DNA from: Massilia varians
Lineage (GTDB): Bacteria; Pseudomonadota; Gammaproteobacteria; Burkholderiales; Burkholderiaceae_D
Assembly: GCF_027923905.1 (NCBI RefSeq)
Contig: NZ_AP026966.1
Span: 3,039,001 to 3,103,000, forward strand
Direction of reading: 5' to 3'
Length of the DNA: 64,000 nt
The notes under the pieces are model-generated. The model was not told where the DNA came from and searched no databases. It worked only from the letters and a program-made list of their open reading frames with translations. Below, one piece after another: positions 31,638 through 41,910 of the stretch (within the stretch, counting starts at the first letter, position 1; every line of letters starts with the position of its first letter). A program made the position numbers and the translations under genes.

Positions 31638-32753
31638 ATGAACGTCTTGAACTGGGCCATGGGCCTGATAAATCAGTTGGTGGCATGGCACACGCGGAAG
31701 CGGAACCTCGGCGTTAGCTTGATGGGTGTGTCGGGCGCTGGCATCATTGGGCTCGCTCCCGGCGGCTTTTCGTTCGAGGCGACGGGTGTGGCGGGCATTG
31801 TCCAGGCCTTCAGGTTTTCCACCAGCGAAGGCCTGCCTGGCGTCCTGCAAATCGGCCTGGTCGTGCTCCTCGCCATCACGTTTGTCATCGGCTTGGTTCT
31901 GGTGATCGACAGCTATGTGCGCGAGCGCCGCGAGACCGATGTCAACTGCGTGGTGGTGGTCGAAATGCGCGGCTTGGTCGATACCTCGGACCAGCCCCTG
32001 ATCAAGGCAGCACCGCCGGCACTCGTCGGCAGGCGCCTCGACGCACTCGTCGACGTCCGCCAGCTCCTGACGGGCCCGACACCCAACATCGGTGAAGCGC
32101 TGGAGGAGATTGGCCACGTCCGCCGTACAGTGCGGAAGGCCCGCGGTGACACGGCTCGCGCGCATGTGAAGGTTCTGGCAGGAGGTGTGATGCACGTGCC
32201 CCTGCTGTTCTACGCGGGCACCCTGTTCGATGATGAGGGCAAGGTTGTGTTGATGGATTGGGAACGCACGGCCGGCCGCTGGTGCGAACTAAACCGTGTG
32301 GATGACGGAAGTCGTTTTGTTATCCATGGGCTGGACGCACTTGTGCCCTCGAGCGATGTTGTTGTGGCGGTGTCGGCATCCTACCCGGTGTCGCTCTCGG
32401 ACATCGCGACAACCTTTTCCGGTTTGCCAGTAGTGCATCTCGCGTTGGCCAAGCCGCAACCGAACACGCTGTGGGCCGAGGGAACCCAGGCTGCGCTGAC
32501 CCAGCAGTTTTTGGAGACCTTGGCTGACCTTGCTGGCCGAGGTGTTCAGACAGTTCATCTGGTCCTGGCCGCGTCGGCAACCCTCTCTATCCGATTCGGC
32601 ATGGCTTACGACCATCGGAACATGCCCGATCTTCGTTGTTATCAGCGGGAGCGTGACCACGTCCCGCCCTACCCATGGAGCATCCAGATGCCAACCGCAA
32701 CCCAACCGGTCGGCTACCTGGAGACGCCAGTACCTGCCGTGGTAACCCTCTAA
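31638..32753 (+). CDS. cap14: CBASS effector: two-TM SAVED protein (Cap14-like)
   Basis: 371 residues: a short amphipathic N-terminus, two membrane helices (about 24-42 and 69-92), a linker, and a SAVED domain (about 180-365). The domain ends in HLVLAASATLSIRFGMAYDH and VPPYPWSIQ, the typical SAVED C-terminal block. SAVED binds cyclic oligonucleotides, and in Cap14-type proteins the attached helices are thought to damage the membrane and kill the infected cell. It is the first gene of a four-gene operon, 14 bp before the CD-NTase. The choice of Cap14 over other TM-SAVED types is by architecture. Confidence 0.82.
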   Translation: MNVLNWAMGLINQLVAWHTRKRNLGVSLMGVSGAGIIGLAPGGFSFEATGVAGIVQAFRFSTSEGLPGVLQIGLVVLLAITFVIGLVLVIDSYVRERRETDVNCVVVVEMRGLVDTSDQPLIKAAPPALVGRRLDALVDVRQLLTGPTPNIGEALEEIGHVRRTVRKARGDTARAHVKVLAGGVMHVPLLFYAGTLFDDEGKVVLMDWERTAGRWCELNRVDDGSRFVIHGLDALVPSSDVVVAVSASYPVSLSDIATTFSGLPVVHLALAKPQPNTLWAEGTQAALTQQFLETLADLAGRGVQTVHLVLAASATLSIRFGMAYDHRNMPDLRCYQRERDHVPPYPWSIQMPTATQPVGYLETPVPAVVTL

Positions 32754-32767
32754 CCTGAAGGAACATA

Positions 32768-33997
32768 GTGAATCAGCAAGTCCAACACAAGAAGCGTCTC
32801 CGCCTGGTCCTCGAGTCGCTGAACGAGCGCCATGAAAGCCAGCAATGGGAAGAGTTTATCGTCGCGATGTTGACCAAGCTCGAGCTGTCTGCCGAAAAAC
32901 GCAGGGCAGCCGAGCAACGGTACCAGGAACTCGGCCGCCATGTCGCCCGCAAGCTCGGCATCGGCGAGGACGACGCCCATGTGGTCGTCCAGGGGTCGAT
33001 GCGCACCCAAACGACGATCGCCGGGGACGGACGTGAAAAATTCGACTTGGACGTGGTCGTGAAGCTTTGCGGGCCGAAGTTCGAAGATCTGCGGGAATCG
33101 GAGCCGTTTTTCCAGGCCTTCGGCAAATCGCTGGAAGGGATCGATGGGGCGGGCAAGCCGGAGCCGAAAAACCGCTGCTGGCGCTTGCCCTACCCTGGTG
33201 AGCCGTTCTATTTTGACGTAACTCCGGCCCTGCCGATGTCGGAAGAGATCACGGGCACCCACCTGCGCGTACGCGATCCGAAGACTGTCTGGAGCCCGTC
33301 GAACCCCCAAGAGTTCGCCGATTGGTTCTGCACGATCGCGAACAAGCGTTTTCAGTTCCAGGACCAGTTCCGCAAGATCGCGATGGAAGCCCACACGGTA
33401 GTCGACCCGATACCGAAAGGGAAAGTGCACATCGAAGACATCTTGCGCCGGATGGTGCAGCTCATGAAGCTGCATCGCGACAGCTATTACAAGCGACAGT
33501 CGGACGCTCGCCGCGACGCCAAGCCTATCTCGGTAATCCTGGTGACGCTGGCGGCAAAGGCCTACGACGAGATCGTCACCAAGGAAGCACATCAGTACTC
33601 GTCGGCGATCGAAGTCGCGCTGGAACTGGTCGAGCGGATGCCCGACTTTGTTCAGCGTGGTCCGCACGCAATCCGCGTCGACAACCCTGCATTGAGCGGC
33701 AGGGCGGGCGAGAACTTCGCGGACCGCTGGAATTCCGACGGGGGTCTGCGCGATCGCGAATTCAAGACCTGGCACGACCAGTTCATGGACGACATCGAAG
33801 CCCTCTTCGCTGAAGAATACAGTAAGCGTTCCGAGGATCGTGTGCGTGCCGTCTTCGGTGAACATGGCGTGAAGGCGTGGAAAGACAGTTTGCCGCAGAG
33901 TGTCCTCGGCGGCTTGCTGTCTTCCATTCCGGCCCAGCCCGTGAAAAGCCAGCCGCAGTCGCCGCGTGCAACCGGCTACAAGGATTCCCTTGCCTGA
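32768..33997 (+). CDS. CBASS CD-NTase (cyclic oligonucleotide synthase)
   Basis: 409 residues; GTG start with GAAGGA six bases upstream. The nucleotidyltransferase core shows GS (76-77, VVQGSMRT), the metal-binding FDLDVVVKL (Asp93, Asp95) and a third acid in FYFDVTPALP (Asp150). This makes it a cGAS/DncV-like enzyme that signals phage infection by making a cyclic nucleotide. The C-terminal tail ending KDSLA is the substrate for Cap2 conjugation in type II systems. The clade (CdnA-H) and product cannot be assigned by eye. Confidence 0.88.
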   Translation: MNQQVQHKKRLRLVLESLNERHESQQWEEFIVAMLTKLELSAEKRRAAEQRYQELGRHVARKLGIGEDDAHVVVQGSMRTQTTIAGDGREKFDLDVVVKLCGPKFEDLRESEPFFQAFGKSLEGIDGAGKPEPKNRCWRLPYPGEPFYFDVTPALPMSEEITGTHLRVRDPKTVWSPSNPQEFADWFCTIANKRFQFQDQFRKIAMEAHTVVDPIPKGKVHIEDILRRMVQLMKLHRDSYYKRQSDARRDAKPISVILVTLAAKAYDEIVTKEAHQYSSAIEVALELVERMPDFVQRGPHAIRVDNPALSGRAGENFADRWNSDGGLRDREFKTWHDQFMDDIEALFAEEYSKRSEDRVRAVFGEHGVKAWKDSLPQSVLGGLLSSIPAQPVKSQPQSPRATGYKDSLA

Positions 33998-35726
33998 CAC
34001 CCGAACGACAAGCACCCCATCCGAGCTTGCCGCCGCTAGCCTCGAGGCCTGGCTCGATGGGCCGGCGGCGGCGTTCGCACGGCGAAGCCAACGGCCGGAT
34101 TCGCGCCGCAAGGTGGCATCCTGGGAGTTCGATCTCGAGCATCCGGCCCTTGGGCCGCAGCGTGTTCGCTTGTCCGTGCCGCGTGATTTTCCCGCCACGC
34201 CTCCCGAAATCCATTTCGACTCGCGGCTGTGCCTCGTGCTTCCACACATCGAGGACGACGGCAGGTTCTGCCATGGTGTTCTGCCTTCGCCCGGCGACTA
34301 CGCTTGGCCGGAAGGCGCCGCACAGGCCGTTCTCCAGTCTCTGCAGCGCTTCTGGACGCAGGTCCTGGATCCAGCCTGGGTGCTGAGCGAGTTCCATCGG
34401 GAGCGCCTGTCGTACTGGCAGCGGTTCTGCGAACAGTTCCGTACCCTCCACAAGGCGCCAACGCCACGTACCACACGCGTTGTACTGCAGCAGCTCGACG
34501 GCGTTGCCGAGGGAAAGTTAGCGGTATATTTCAGGCGCAGCCAGGCGGCGAGTAGCGACCTGATGGTTGCAACCGTCGGGGACGCAGACCCTCATTCGAT
34601 CGCTGTACGCCACCGCTGGAACGTCGGCGCGCTGGTCCGCGGCCACGTCCTGTTCGTCCCGGTGCCGGCGAATGTCCGCTGGGCTCCCTGCGACTGGCCG
34701 CGCACTCTGCAGGAACTCGAGCGCTTTGTCGGGCATATCACGGGCGGCGAAAGCTCGGTAGTACGCTGGGTTGAGGCGGAGCAGGACCAGGCCCCCCAGC
34801 CGTTCGTCGTCGTGCTTGTTCAGGACAACACGTGTTACGGTTACCTGCTCACCCCTGCACCGGTACCGCTGTTGACCGTGCCAGGAATTACTCCGATAGT
34901 CATCGATCGCGTTGACGTCAACTGGGTGCTCGCAAGGGACTACAAGTTGCCAACGTTGGGAGCGCGAGCCGGAAAAAAGGTTCTGGTTCTCGGATGTGGT
35001 TCTCTTGGCGCGCCGGTTGCGGAGCTGCTCGCGCGTGCCGGCATCGGCAAGCTTGACCTGCTCGACATGGAAGCCTTCGAGGCAGAAAACTGCGCCCGCC
35101 ACATTCTCGGTGCCAGCGACATAGGTCGTGGTAAGGCGGAGTCGCTGGCGGTCCGACTACGGCAGCTGGTGCCGGGTATCGAGGTAGGGGCATATCGTGC
35201 GCGGGCGACGGATTGGATCCAGTCAGTCTGCAAACCGGATGCCTACGACCTCGTAGTTGATTGTACCGGCGAGAGCCACGTGCGGGTCATGTTGGCGCAC
35301 TACCGCAGCCATTCCGTGGGCCCATGTCCAATGGTGCATGCCTGGGTGGAGCCGTTCTGCGCAGCTGCTCATGTCGTACACATAGCTGGACACGAAGTCT
35401 GGCCGGACGACGACCCCGGTGAAAGGGTCGCGGCAGCTTCATGGGGTGACGACGTAAGGATAAATCTGCCCGCCTGCGGCGCCGGCTTCCATCCCTATGG
35501 TGCGAGCGACGCATGGCAAGCAGGCGGTTATGCGGCCGAAAGAATATTGGCGGTGCTGGACGGAAAAGTCGAAGCGTCCACTGTCTGGAGTTGGGTACGG
35601 TCGAAATCGTTTTTCGACTCCCTGGAGGTCGATGTCACAGTCGGCCCCCTGGTGCCGACCACAGGATCGGCTTTCGATTCGGTCCAGCTCACGCGCCTGC
35701 TGAAGGACGTTCTCGGCAATGAGTAA
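33990..35726 (+). CDS. cap2: CBASS Cap2 (E2-E1 fusion)
   Basis: 578 residues from a TTG at 33990, preferred over a GTG at 33966 because AAGGA lies five bases upstream. The E2-like domain (1-180) has the catalytic Cys94 in GRFCHGVLPSPGDY. The E1/ThiF-like domain has the nucleotide loop VLVLGCGSLGAPVAELLARA (about 333-352), ENCARHILGASD and the catalytic Cys in LPACGAGFHPYGASD (about 496). Cap2 ligates the C-terminus of the CD-NTase to targets, priming its activity. It overlaps the CD-NTase by 8 bp and cap3 by 8 bp. Confidence 0.9.
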   Translation: MPDTRTTSTPSELAAASLEAWLDGPAAAFARRSQRPDSRRKVASWEFDLEHPALGPQRVRLSVPRDFPATPPEIHFDSRLCLVLPHIEDDGRFCHGVLPSPGDYAWPEGAAQAVLQSLQRFWTQVLDPAWVLSEFHRERLSYWQRFCEQFRTLHKAPTPRTTRVVLQQLDGVAEGKLAVYFRRSQAASSDLMVATVGDADPHSIAVRHRWNVGALVRGHVLFVPVPANVRWAPCDWPRTLQELERFVGHITGGESSVVRWVEAEQDQAPQPFVVVLVQDNTCYGYLLTPAPVPLLTVPGITPIVIDRVDVNWVLARDYKLPTLGARAGKKVLVLGCGSLGAPVAELLARAGIGKLDLLDMEAFEAENCARHILGASDIGRGKAESLAVRLRQLVPGIEVGAYRARATDWIQSVCKPDAYDLVVDCTGESHVRVMLAHYRSHSVGPCPMVHAWVEPFCAAAHVVHIAGHEVWPDDDPGERVAAASWGDDVRINLPACGAGFHPYGASDAWQAGGYAAERILAVLDGKVEASTVWSWVRSKSFFDSLEVDVTVGPLVPTTGSAFDSVQLTRLLKDVLGNE

Positions 35727-36201
35727 ACAGAAGCTTGTCTATCGCATCCCTGGTGCCGTATGGAGTCTCGAATTTCCGCCGAACGCGGTGGCCTTACTGA
35801 CTTCGAAAGCCCAGCGCCGCTGGTGGTCCAAGGAACGGGTCGGCCAGCTCTATTCTGCCGATCTCACTGGCAGTGCGGCCGAGGTCAGCGTAGTCACTAC
35901 GCTGACCTCGAAATCGAGCAGCTATACAAGTGTGCGCCTCGACATGCCTGAAGTCGAGGAAGAGCGGACAAAGCAGTTCGAGAAGGGCCTACATTGTCTC
36001 GGCTTCTGGCATACGCATCCCGAGCCGGTACCGGAACCGTCGCCGGCAGACATTGCCATGGCTGCGGACCATGCGCGAGCGGCAAAAGAGGTGTTCGCTG
36101 GCATCGTCTTCATCATCGTCGGAACGGCGCGTCCCCCGGACGGCATTGGGGTATGGGTACATGATGGCACAACCCTCTGGCGCGCGTTGCCTGATGCCTA
36201 A
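35719..36201 (+). CDS. cap3: CBASS Cap3 (JAMM isopeptidase)
   Basis: 160-residue JAB/MPN metalloprotease. Zinc ligands are His98 and His100 in GFWHTHPEP and Asp111 in PSPADIAMAAD, with Ser108 and an N-terminal Glu (about 39) as the catalytic partner. Cap3 removes CD-NTase conjugates made by Cap2. Last gene of the CBASS operon; its stop is 11 bp before the inverted IS481 copy, so the operon is intact. Confidence 0.92.
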   Translation: MSKQKLVYRIPGAVWSLEFPPNAVALLTSKAQRRWWSKERVGQLYSADLTGSAAEVSVVTTLTSKSSSYTSVRLDMPEVEEERTKQFEKGLHCLGFWHTHPEPVPEPSPADIAMAADHARAAKEVFAGIVFIIVGTARPPDGIGVWVHDGTTLWRALPDA

Positions 36202-36207
36202 TGGCCG

Positions 36208-37188
36208 CTAATTGTCAAGACCCGGCTGGTTATACACGCGCTTCCTGAACAATTCAGGGCGTTTTTCATGCCATTCCTTGAGCGCCTGAACGGGTGTTTT
36301 GTGTTGGAGCGCGCGTTGCGGAATGCTGTGGTTGTAGATCTTGACGTAATTGCGCAGCGTCGATTCCAGTTCGGCAGCTGAACCAAAACGGGTCTGGTTG
36401 ACGATGTCGCTGATACGACCGTTGAAGCGCTCCACCATGCCGTTGGTCTGCGGATGACGAGGCGGGATGAGCCGGTGTTCGATGCCGAGCTGCTTGCACA
36501 GGCGGTCGAACACGTGTGTGCCGCTGGGTTCCTTCTTCTTGCCGCCAGCCGTGAAGCGGTCGGTGAACTGGCTGCCGTTGTCGGTCAGAAGCTTGACGAT
36601 CTTGACGGGACAGGCTTGCTGGACTTTGTTGAGGAAGTCGCCACTGCTGCCATCGGTCTGGTCGGCATAGAGCTCGATGAAGACCCAGCGCGTAGCACGG
36701 TCGATGGCAACGAAGAGATAGCGCCTTGCCGTCTCGTCGGGCATCTGCGGCAGGTACTTGATGTCGATGTGCACAAAGCCCGGCTCGTAGTCCTTGAAGG
36801 TCTTTTTCGTGGCGGGCGCAGTGCCTTCCTGCTCGACCAGGTTACGTAGATCCGAGACACCGTGGCGGCGCAGGCAACGTCCCAGGCCGGCACGCGAGAC
36901 GGCTGGATTGATGAACTCGCGCGTGACCGCCAGCAGGTCGTCCGTGGGCAGCAGCAACGTCTTGCGCAGCTCCACCACGATGAGCTCCTGCTCGGGCGTG
37001 AGCGTCGTGTACATCTTGTTCGGCGCATGCGACTTGTCTTCAGGAGACTCGCGGTTTTGCCACTTTCGGATGGTTTGGCGGGTGACGTTGTACATCCTGG
37101 CCAGTTCGGCCTGCGGGAGCGTCGAGTTCCTGATTTCCTCACGGATCAGGTGGGTAGTACGGGCTTGGCTGTGCAGTGCCTGGGTCAT
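36208..37188 (-). CDS. IS481-family transposase (copy 3)
   Basis: 326 residues, identical to the other copies through the last element-encoded Asp. It ends after a single foreign residue (Asn) because the flanking GCTAAT supplies a TAG in frame. This is the shortest of the three natural read-through products. Confidence 0.92.
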   Translation of the reverse strand: MTQALHSQARTTHLIREEIRNSTLPQAELARMYNVTRQTIRKWQNRESPEDKSHAPNKMYTTLTPEQELIVVELRKTLLLPTDDLLAVTREFINPAVSRAGLGRCLRRHGVSDLRNLVEQEGTAPATKKTFKDYEPGFVHIDIKYLPQMPDETARRYLFVAIDRATRWVFIELYADQTDGSSGDFLNKVQQACPVKIVKLLTDNGSQFTDRFTAGGKKKEPSGTHVFDRLCKQLGIEHRLIPPRHPQTNGMVERFNGRISDIVNQTRFGSAAELESTLRNYVKIYNHSIPQRALQHKTPVQALKEWHEKRPELFRKRVYNQPGLDN

Positions 37189-37292
37189 CGAGTTGCCAGT
37201 GAAGAGTCGGATTGGAACAGTGTACGCAAAACGTGTCTGGCCTTGAAGAGCGGCCAGCTACGCATGGGTACATGATCCCACGAGTCCAGACA
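36213..37292 (-). mobile_element. IS481-family element, copy 3 (inverted)
   Basis: 1080 bp, same ends as the other two copies but on the minus strand. The flanking hexamers are GCTAAT (36207-36212) and GCTACC (37293-37298), matching at only four of six positions, unlike the perfect duplications of copies 1 and 2. This could reflect mutation or recombination with another copy. Confidence 0.92.
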
Positions 37293-37312
37293 GCTACCTA
37301 GCTACCCGGTTC

Positions 37313-37468
37313 ATGATGGAAAATCACAGACCGGAGATTGATAAAATGCTTTCCTTCACGCGAGTAGGTGACTATCCACGATATCAGGCTGTTGTACGGG
37401 AATGGGGAGCCAAATATGATGGCGAATTCGCGGAGTGGCTGACAAAGCTTGCAACGGAAGCGAAGTAA
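37313..37468 (+). CDS. Small ORF or 3' remnant beside IS481 copy 3
   Basis: 51 codons: MMENHRPEIDKMLSFTRVGD, then REWGAKYDGEFAEWLTKLA. The amino-acid composition looks like real protein, and the frame is open back into the IS end, so it may be the C-terminus of a gene cut by the insertion. No family recognised and no clear ribosome binding site. Confidence 0.3.
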   Translation: MMENHRPEIDKMLSFTRVGDYPRYQAVVREWGAKYDGEFAEWLTKLATEAK

Positions 37469-37532
37469 AGACCATGTTATCAGAAATCATAAAAACTTGT
37501 GTCTCCCTCAACTATCAGGATAACTTACTGAA

Positions 37533-38747
37533 ATGACCATCGGCGGTAAAACACAGCAGCAAGCAATCGAGGCACTGTCTCGCATGACCGATAACGCGGT
37601 TCCGATTGACATCGTCGAGTACGCTGCGCGTATTAAAGTCGCGCAGGAATATATGGTGCGTCATAACATCGATGCCACGTATCTAAATGCGGGTAGCAAC
37701 CTCACGTACTTCACAGGCACCAAATGGAATCCAAGCGAAAGAATGGTCGGCGCGGTTCTTCCAGCGATTGGCGATCCCGTGTACATCGCGCCGGCATTCG
37801 AGCGGAGCACAATTCAAAAGTACATGGTGATTCCAGGGGACATTGCCTGCTGGGACGAGCACGAAAACCCAGCACTCTTGCTCCGTAAAGTCCTTGCTGA
37901 TCTTGGTATTTCAAAGAGCACCGATTCACCACGGCAGCTGTACATAGACGAGAGCACGCCACTTTTCCTGTTCACCGCGATCCGTGCAACGATGTTAGGT
38001 TACGCGCTCCAACCCGCGACACCTCTTACTGCATTCTGTCGCGCGCGTAAATCTGCCGCTGAGATTGCGCTGATTCAGTGTGCGATGAACATGACCATGG
38101 AAGTGCATCGTGCAACAGCTTCGATGCTTCACGAGGGCATCACAACTAAAGAAGTCGAGGACTTCGTGAACCAGGCGCACAAGCGCCTAGGATCATCCGG
38201 ATCATACTTTTGCATTGTCCTTTTCGGCGAGGCATCGTCCTATCCCCACGGTGTCAATTATGTCCAGACATTGAAGAAGGGCGACATTGTACTCATTGAT
38301 ACCGGTTGTAAAGTACACAACTACATTTCTGATATCACTAGAACATATGTCTTCGGCAAACCATCTGAACGACAACGATTCGTATGGAACTCGGAGAAGG
38401 CCGCGCAATTAGCTGCCTTCGAAGCCGCTCAACTTGGAGTTCCATGCGAGGAGGTTGATAAGGCCGCCAGGCGTTCGCTCGAGTCGAACGGCTTTGGTCC
38501 CGGTTACAAACTCCCTGGACTACCGCATCGGACCGGTCATGGAATCGGTTTGGACATTCACGAAGGCCCCTACTTGGTCGGCGGAGAAACGCGCCCCTTG
38601 GAGACGGGTATGTGCTTCTCTAATGAGCCAATGATCTGCGTCCCTGGCGAGTTTGGCGTTCGCTTGGAAGACCACTTTTACATGAGCGCGTCGGGACCAA
38701 AGTGGTTTACCGAACCTGCCGCGAGCCTGGAGGCACCGTTCTCCTAA
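37533..38747 (+). CDS. M24-family metallopeptidase (Xaa-Pro peptidase-like)
   Basis: 404 residues: an N-terminal creatinase-type domain (HNIDATYLNAGSNLTYFTG) and a pita-bread catalytic domain. Dimetal ligands are seen in IVLIDTGCKVHNYISDITR (two Asp), HRTGHGIGLDIHEGP (His), CFSNEPMICVPG (Glu) and VRLEDHFY (Glu). Such enzymes cleave Xaa-Pro bonds or creatine-like compounds. Codon usage is less GC-biased than glyA downstream, suggesting acquisition. It stands alone on the plus strand. Confidence 0.85.
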   Translation: MTIGGKTQQQAIEALSRMTDNAVPIDIVEYAARIKVAQEYMVRHNIDATYLNAGSNLTYFTGTKWNPSERMVGAVLPAIGDPVYIAPAFERSTIQKYMVIPGDIACWDEHENPALLLRKVLADLGISKSTDSPRQLYIDESTPLFLFTAIRATMLGYALQPATPLTAFCRARKSAAEIALIQCAMNMTMEVHRATASMLHEGITTKEVEDFVNQAHKRLGSSGSYFCIVLFGEASSYPHGVNYVQTLKKGDIVLIDTGCKVHNYISDITRTYVFGKPSERQRFVWNSEKAAQLAAFEAAQLGVPCEEVDKAARRSLESNGFGPGYKLPGLPHRTGHGIGLDIHEGPYLVGGETRPLETGMCFSNEPMICVPGEFGVRLEDHFYMSASGPKWFTEPAASLEAPFS

Positions 38748-38838
38748 GCCTATTGCTGACTCGCCGTACTGAACAAGCATCAAGAGACGCTGTGGCCGAG
38801 TAATCCTTCCACAGCCCGTCCATACACAGGAACCGACG

Positions 38839-38859
38839 ACTGAACTAGATTTGTTCAGT
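38839..38859. repeat. Inverted repeat upstream of glyA
   Basis: Arms ACTGAAC and GTTCAGT around a 7-base spacer, 40 bp before the glyA ATG. There is no T-run, so it is more likely an operator or leader hairpin than a terminator. Confidence 0.4.
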
Positions 38860-38899
38860 TCAGTCAGCTCAGCGGTTCTACTCACCATACGGAGTTGAA

Positions 38900-40171
<1,272 letters not shown>

Positions 40172-40254
40172 CGCGCGCAAGTTCGCATGCTGAGATAGCC
40201 CCCTGATCCACCAAACACAGTCGATGCGGTATCCTTACGGATAGGAATACGACT

Positions 40255-40650
40255 GTGAATATGACTAGGAACAACCAAACCATCGAAGTAGTGACGGTGT
40301 CAGAGGAGCGGCGCCGTCGCTGGTCAGTGCAGGAAAAAGCTGCGCTGGTCAAGGAAACGTACGAGCCGGGGATGAGCGTGTCGCTGGTCGCGCGCAAACA
40401 TGGCATCAGTGCCAGCCAGCTGTTCAATTGGCGCAAGCTCGAGCGCGAAGGCGCGCTGGTGGCCGTCCAGTCCGGCGAATCGGTGGTACCGGCAAGCGAA
40501 CTGGCTGCCGCGCGTGCCCAGATCGCACAACTGCAGCGCATGCTCGGCAAGAAGACGATGGAAGCGGAAATCCTGCGCGAAGCGATCGAGGTAGCCCGCG
40601 AAAAAAAGTGGATTGCGCGCTCACCCTTATTGGACAAGGACGGGCAGTGA
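40255..40650 (+). CDS. IS2-group OrfA
   Basis: 131 residues from GTG (ATG two codons on). The helix-turn-helix [18 protein letters not shown] is followed by a leucine-zipper-like helix. A slippery run of seven A and a G at 40601-40608 allows -1 frameshifting into OrfB to make the OrfAB transposase, as in IS2. Confidence 0.9.
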   Translation: MNMTRNNQTIEVVTVSEERRRRWSVQEKAALVKETYEPGMSVSLVARKHGISASQLFNWRKLEREGALVAVQSGESVVPASELAAARAQIAQLQRMLGKKTMEAEILREAIEVAREKKWIARSPLLDKDGQ

Positions 40651-41519
40651 AGCCGGTCTGCGCTGTCCTTGGTGTAGCGCGCTCGAACGTGATTGACCGC
40701 CTTGCGCGTCCTGCAGACTGGGTCGACGGTCGTGCATTGGCCAGGCTTGACCCAGTCGGTGACGCCATGATCGCCGACGCCGTACGCGCCGAGATCACGG
40801 CATTGCCGACTTACGGCTATCGACGTGCTGGCGCCCTGGTGAACCGCACGCGCAGCCTGATGGGCCTGCGGCCGGTCAATCACAAGCGGATGTATCGCGT
40901 GATGAAGGCCGAGGGTCTGCTGCTGCCGAAGTCGCCCAAACGCCGGGACAGCGGCCGCGCGCATGATGGCAAGGTAGCCGTCGAGGAATCGAACCGGCGC
41001 TGGTGCTCGGACGGCTTCGAGATCGTCTGCGACAACGGCGACGTCGTGACGGGCGTTTTCATGAAGGACTGCTGTGACCGCGAGATCATTGCCTGGCGTG
41101 CCTGGATCGGCCGTGGCCTGCCTGGCGAACCGGTGCGCGATATGATGATCGAGGCGGTGGAAGCACGCTTTGGAAGCACAGACGAGCGGGCGATTACGCT
41201 TGAATTCTTGAGCGACAACGGCGGTGCTTTTCGGGCAATCGAAACGCATGCCTTGGCCAACGAACTGGGCATCAAGCCGGTGCACACGCCTGTCAACAGC
41301 CCGCAATCAAATGGCATGGCCGAGAGCTTCGTGAACACCTTTAAACGCGATTACGTGGGCAGCATGGACCGCAGCACCGGCACCGCCGTGCTGGCCCAAC
41401 TGCCCGACGCCTTCAGGCATTTCAACGAGGTGCATCCGCACTCGGCGCTGGGCTATAAATCGCCGCGCATGTTTAGGAAAGAGCGACCGTGTCAGGCTCT
41501 CGAAACTGACGCTAACTAA
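40610..41519 (+). CDS. IS2-group OrfB transposase domain
   Basis: About 300 residues of DDE integrase core produced by frameshift from Orf[16 protein letters not shown] (first Asp), [10 protein letters not shown] (second Asp), and [17 protein letters not shown] with the catalytic Glu. The start is set at the frameshift site because no convincing independent start is seen. Confidence 0.88.
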
Positions 41520-41676
41520 GCATCAGGCTGTGTCCGGGAATAGCGGGGCAAGATCACATGCAAGAGCCCGGTACCATCCGGACTCTTGTATAAAGTTTCG
41601 GTTCAATGTGATTGTGATTGTGATTGTGATCGTGATGTCAAATGTGGCCCGCGCGCCGTGCGTGGAATAACAATCT

Positions 41677-41910
41677 TTAGCTAGCTCGAGCAGGGTCAAC
41701 CTCCACCAGCGTGCAGAAGAGTCCAGGCCAGAACCCGCCATGTAGCGCAGAGATAACCACAGGCACGGTAAATAATACTACCGGGATGGCTTTTCCTAGA
41801 ATCGGCCCTAGCTTATATCTAACAGCTGCCGCAAAAAATACGCCAACGAGCGCGAGTATGTAACTTCCAATGTCCCGATCAAATCTATGGTGTTGTTTCA
41901 TGTATATCAT
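41677..41910 (-). pseudogene. 5' fragment of a DUF4118-type sensor kinase
   Basis: 77 residues: MKQHHRFDRDIGSYILALVG, then KLGPILGKAIPVVLFTVP and ISALHGGFWPGLFCTLVE. This is the N-terminal membrane domain (DUF4118/KdpD-like) of PAS-containing histidine kinases, broken before any signalling domain. Confidence 0.55.

Larger units (their letters stand above)
40191..41556 (+). mobile_element. IS3-family element, IS2 group, complete
   Basis: 1366 bp. The left end TGAGATAGCCCC and right end (reverse complement) TGATCTTGCCCC are imperfect terminal repeats that resemble IS2 ends. A 5-bp target duplication CATGC is at 40186-40190 and 41557-41561. OrfA and OrfB are in -1 relation. Confidence 0.9.

Noticed and set aside
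32750..34249. 499-codon minus-strand ORF across the CBASS CD-NTase
   Set aside because: Shadow of the CD-NTase and cap2 frames; no domain.
41590..41640. Repeated GATTGT/GATCGT run as a CRISPR or satellite
   Set aside because: Only a short run of 6-base near-repeats (about 30 bp), no spacers; too small to be meaningful.
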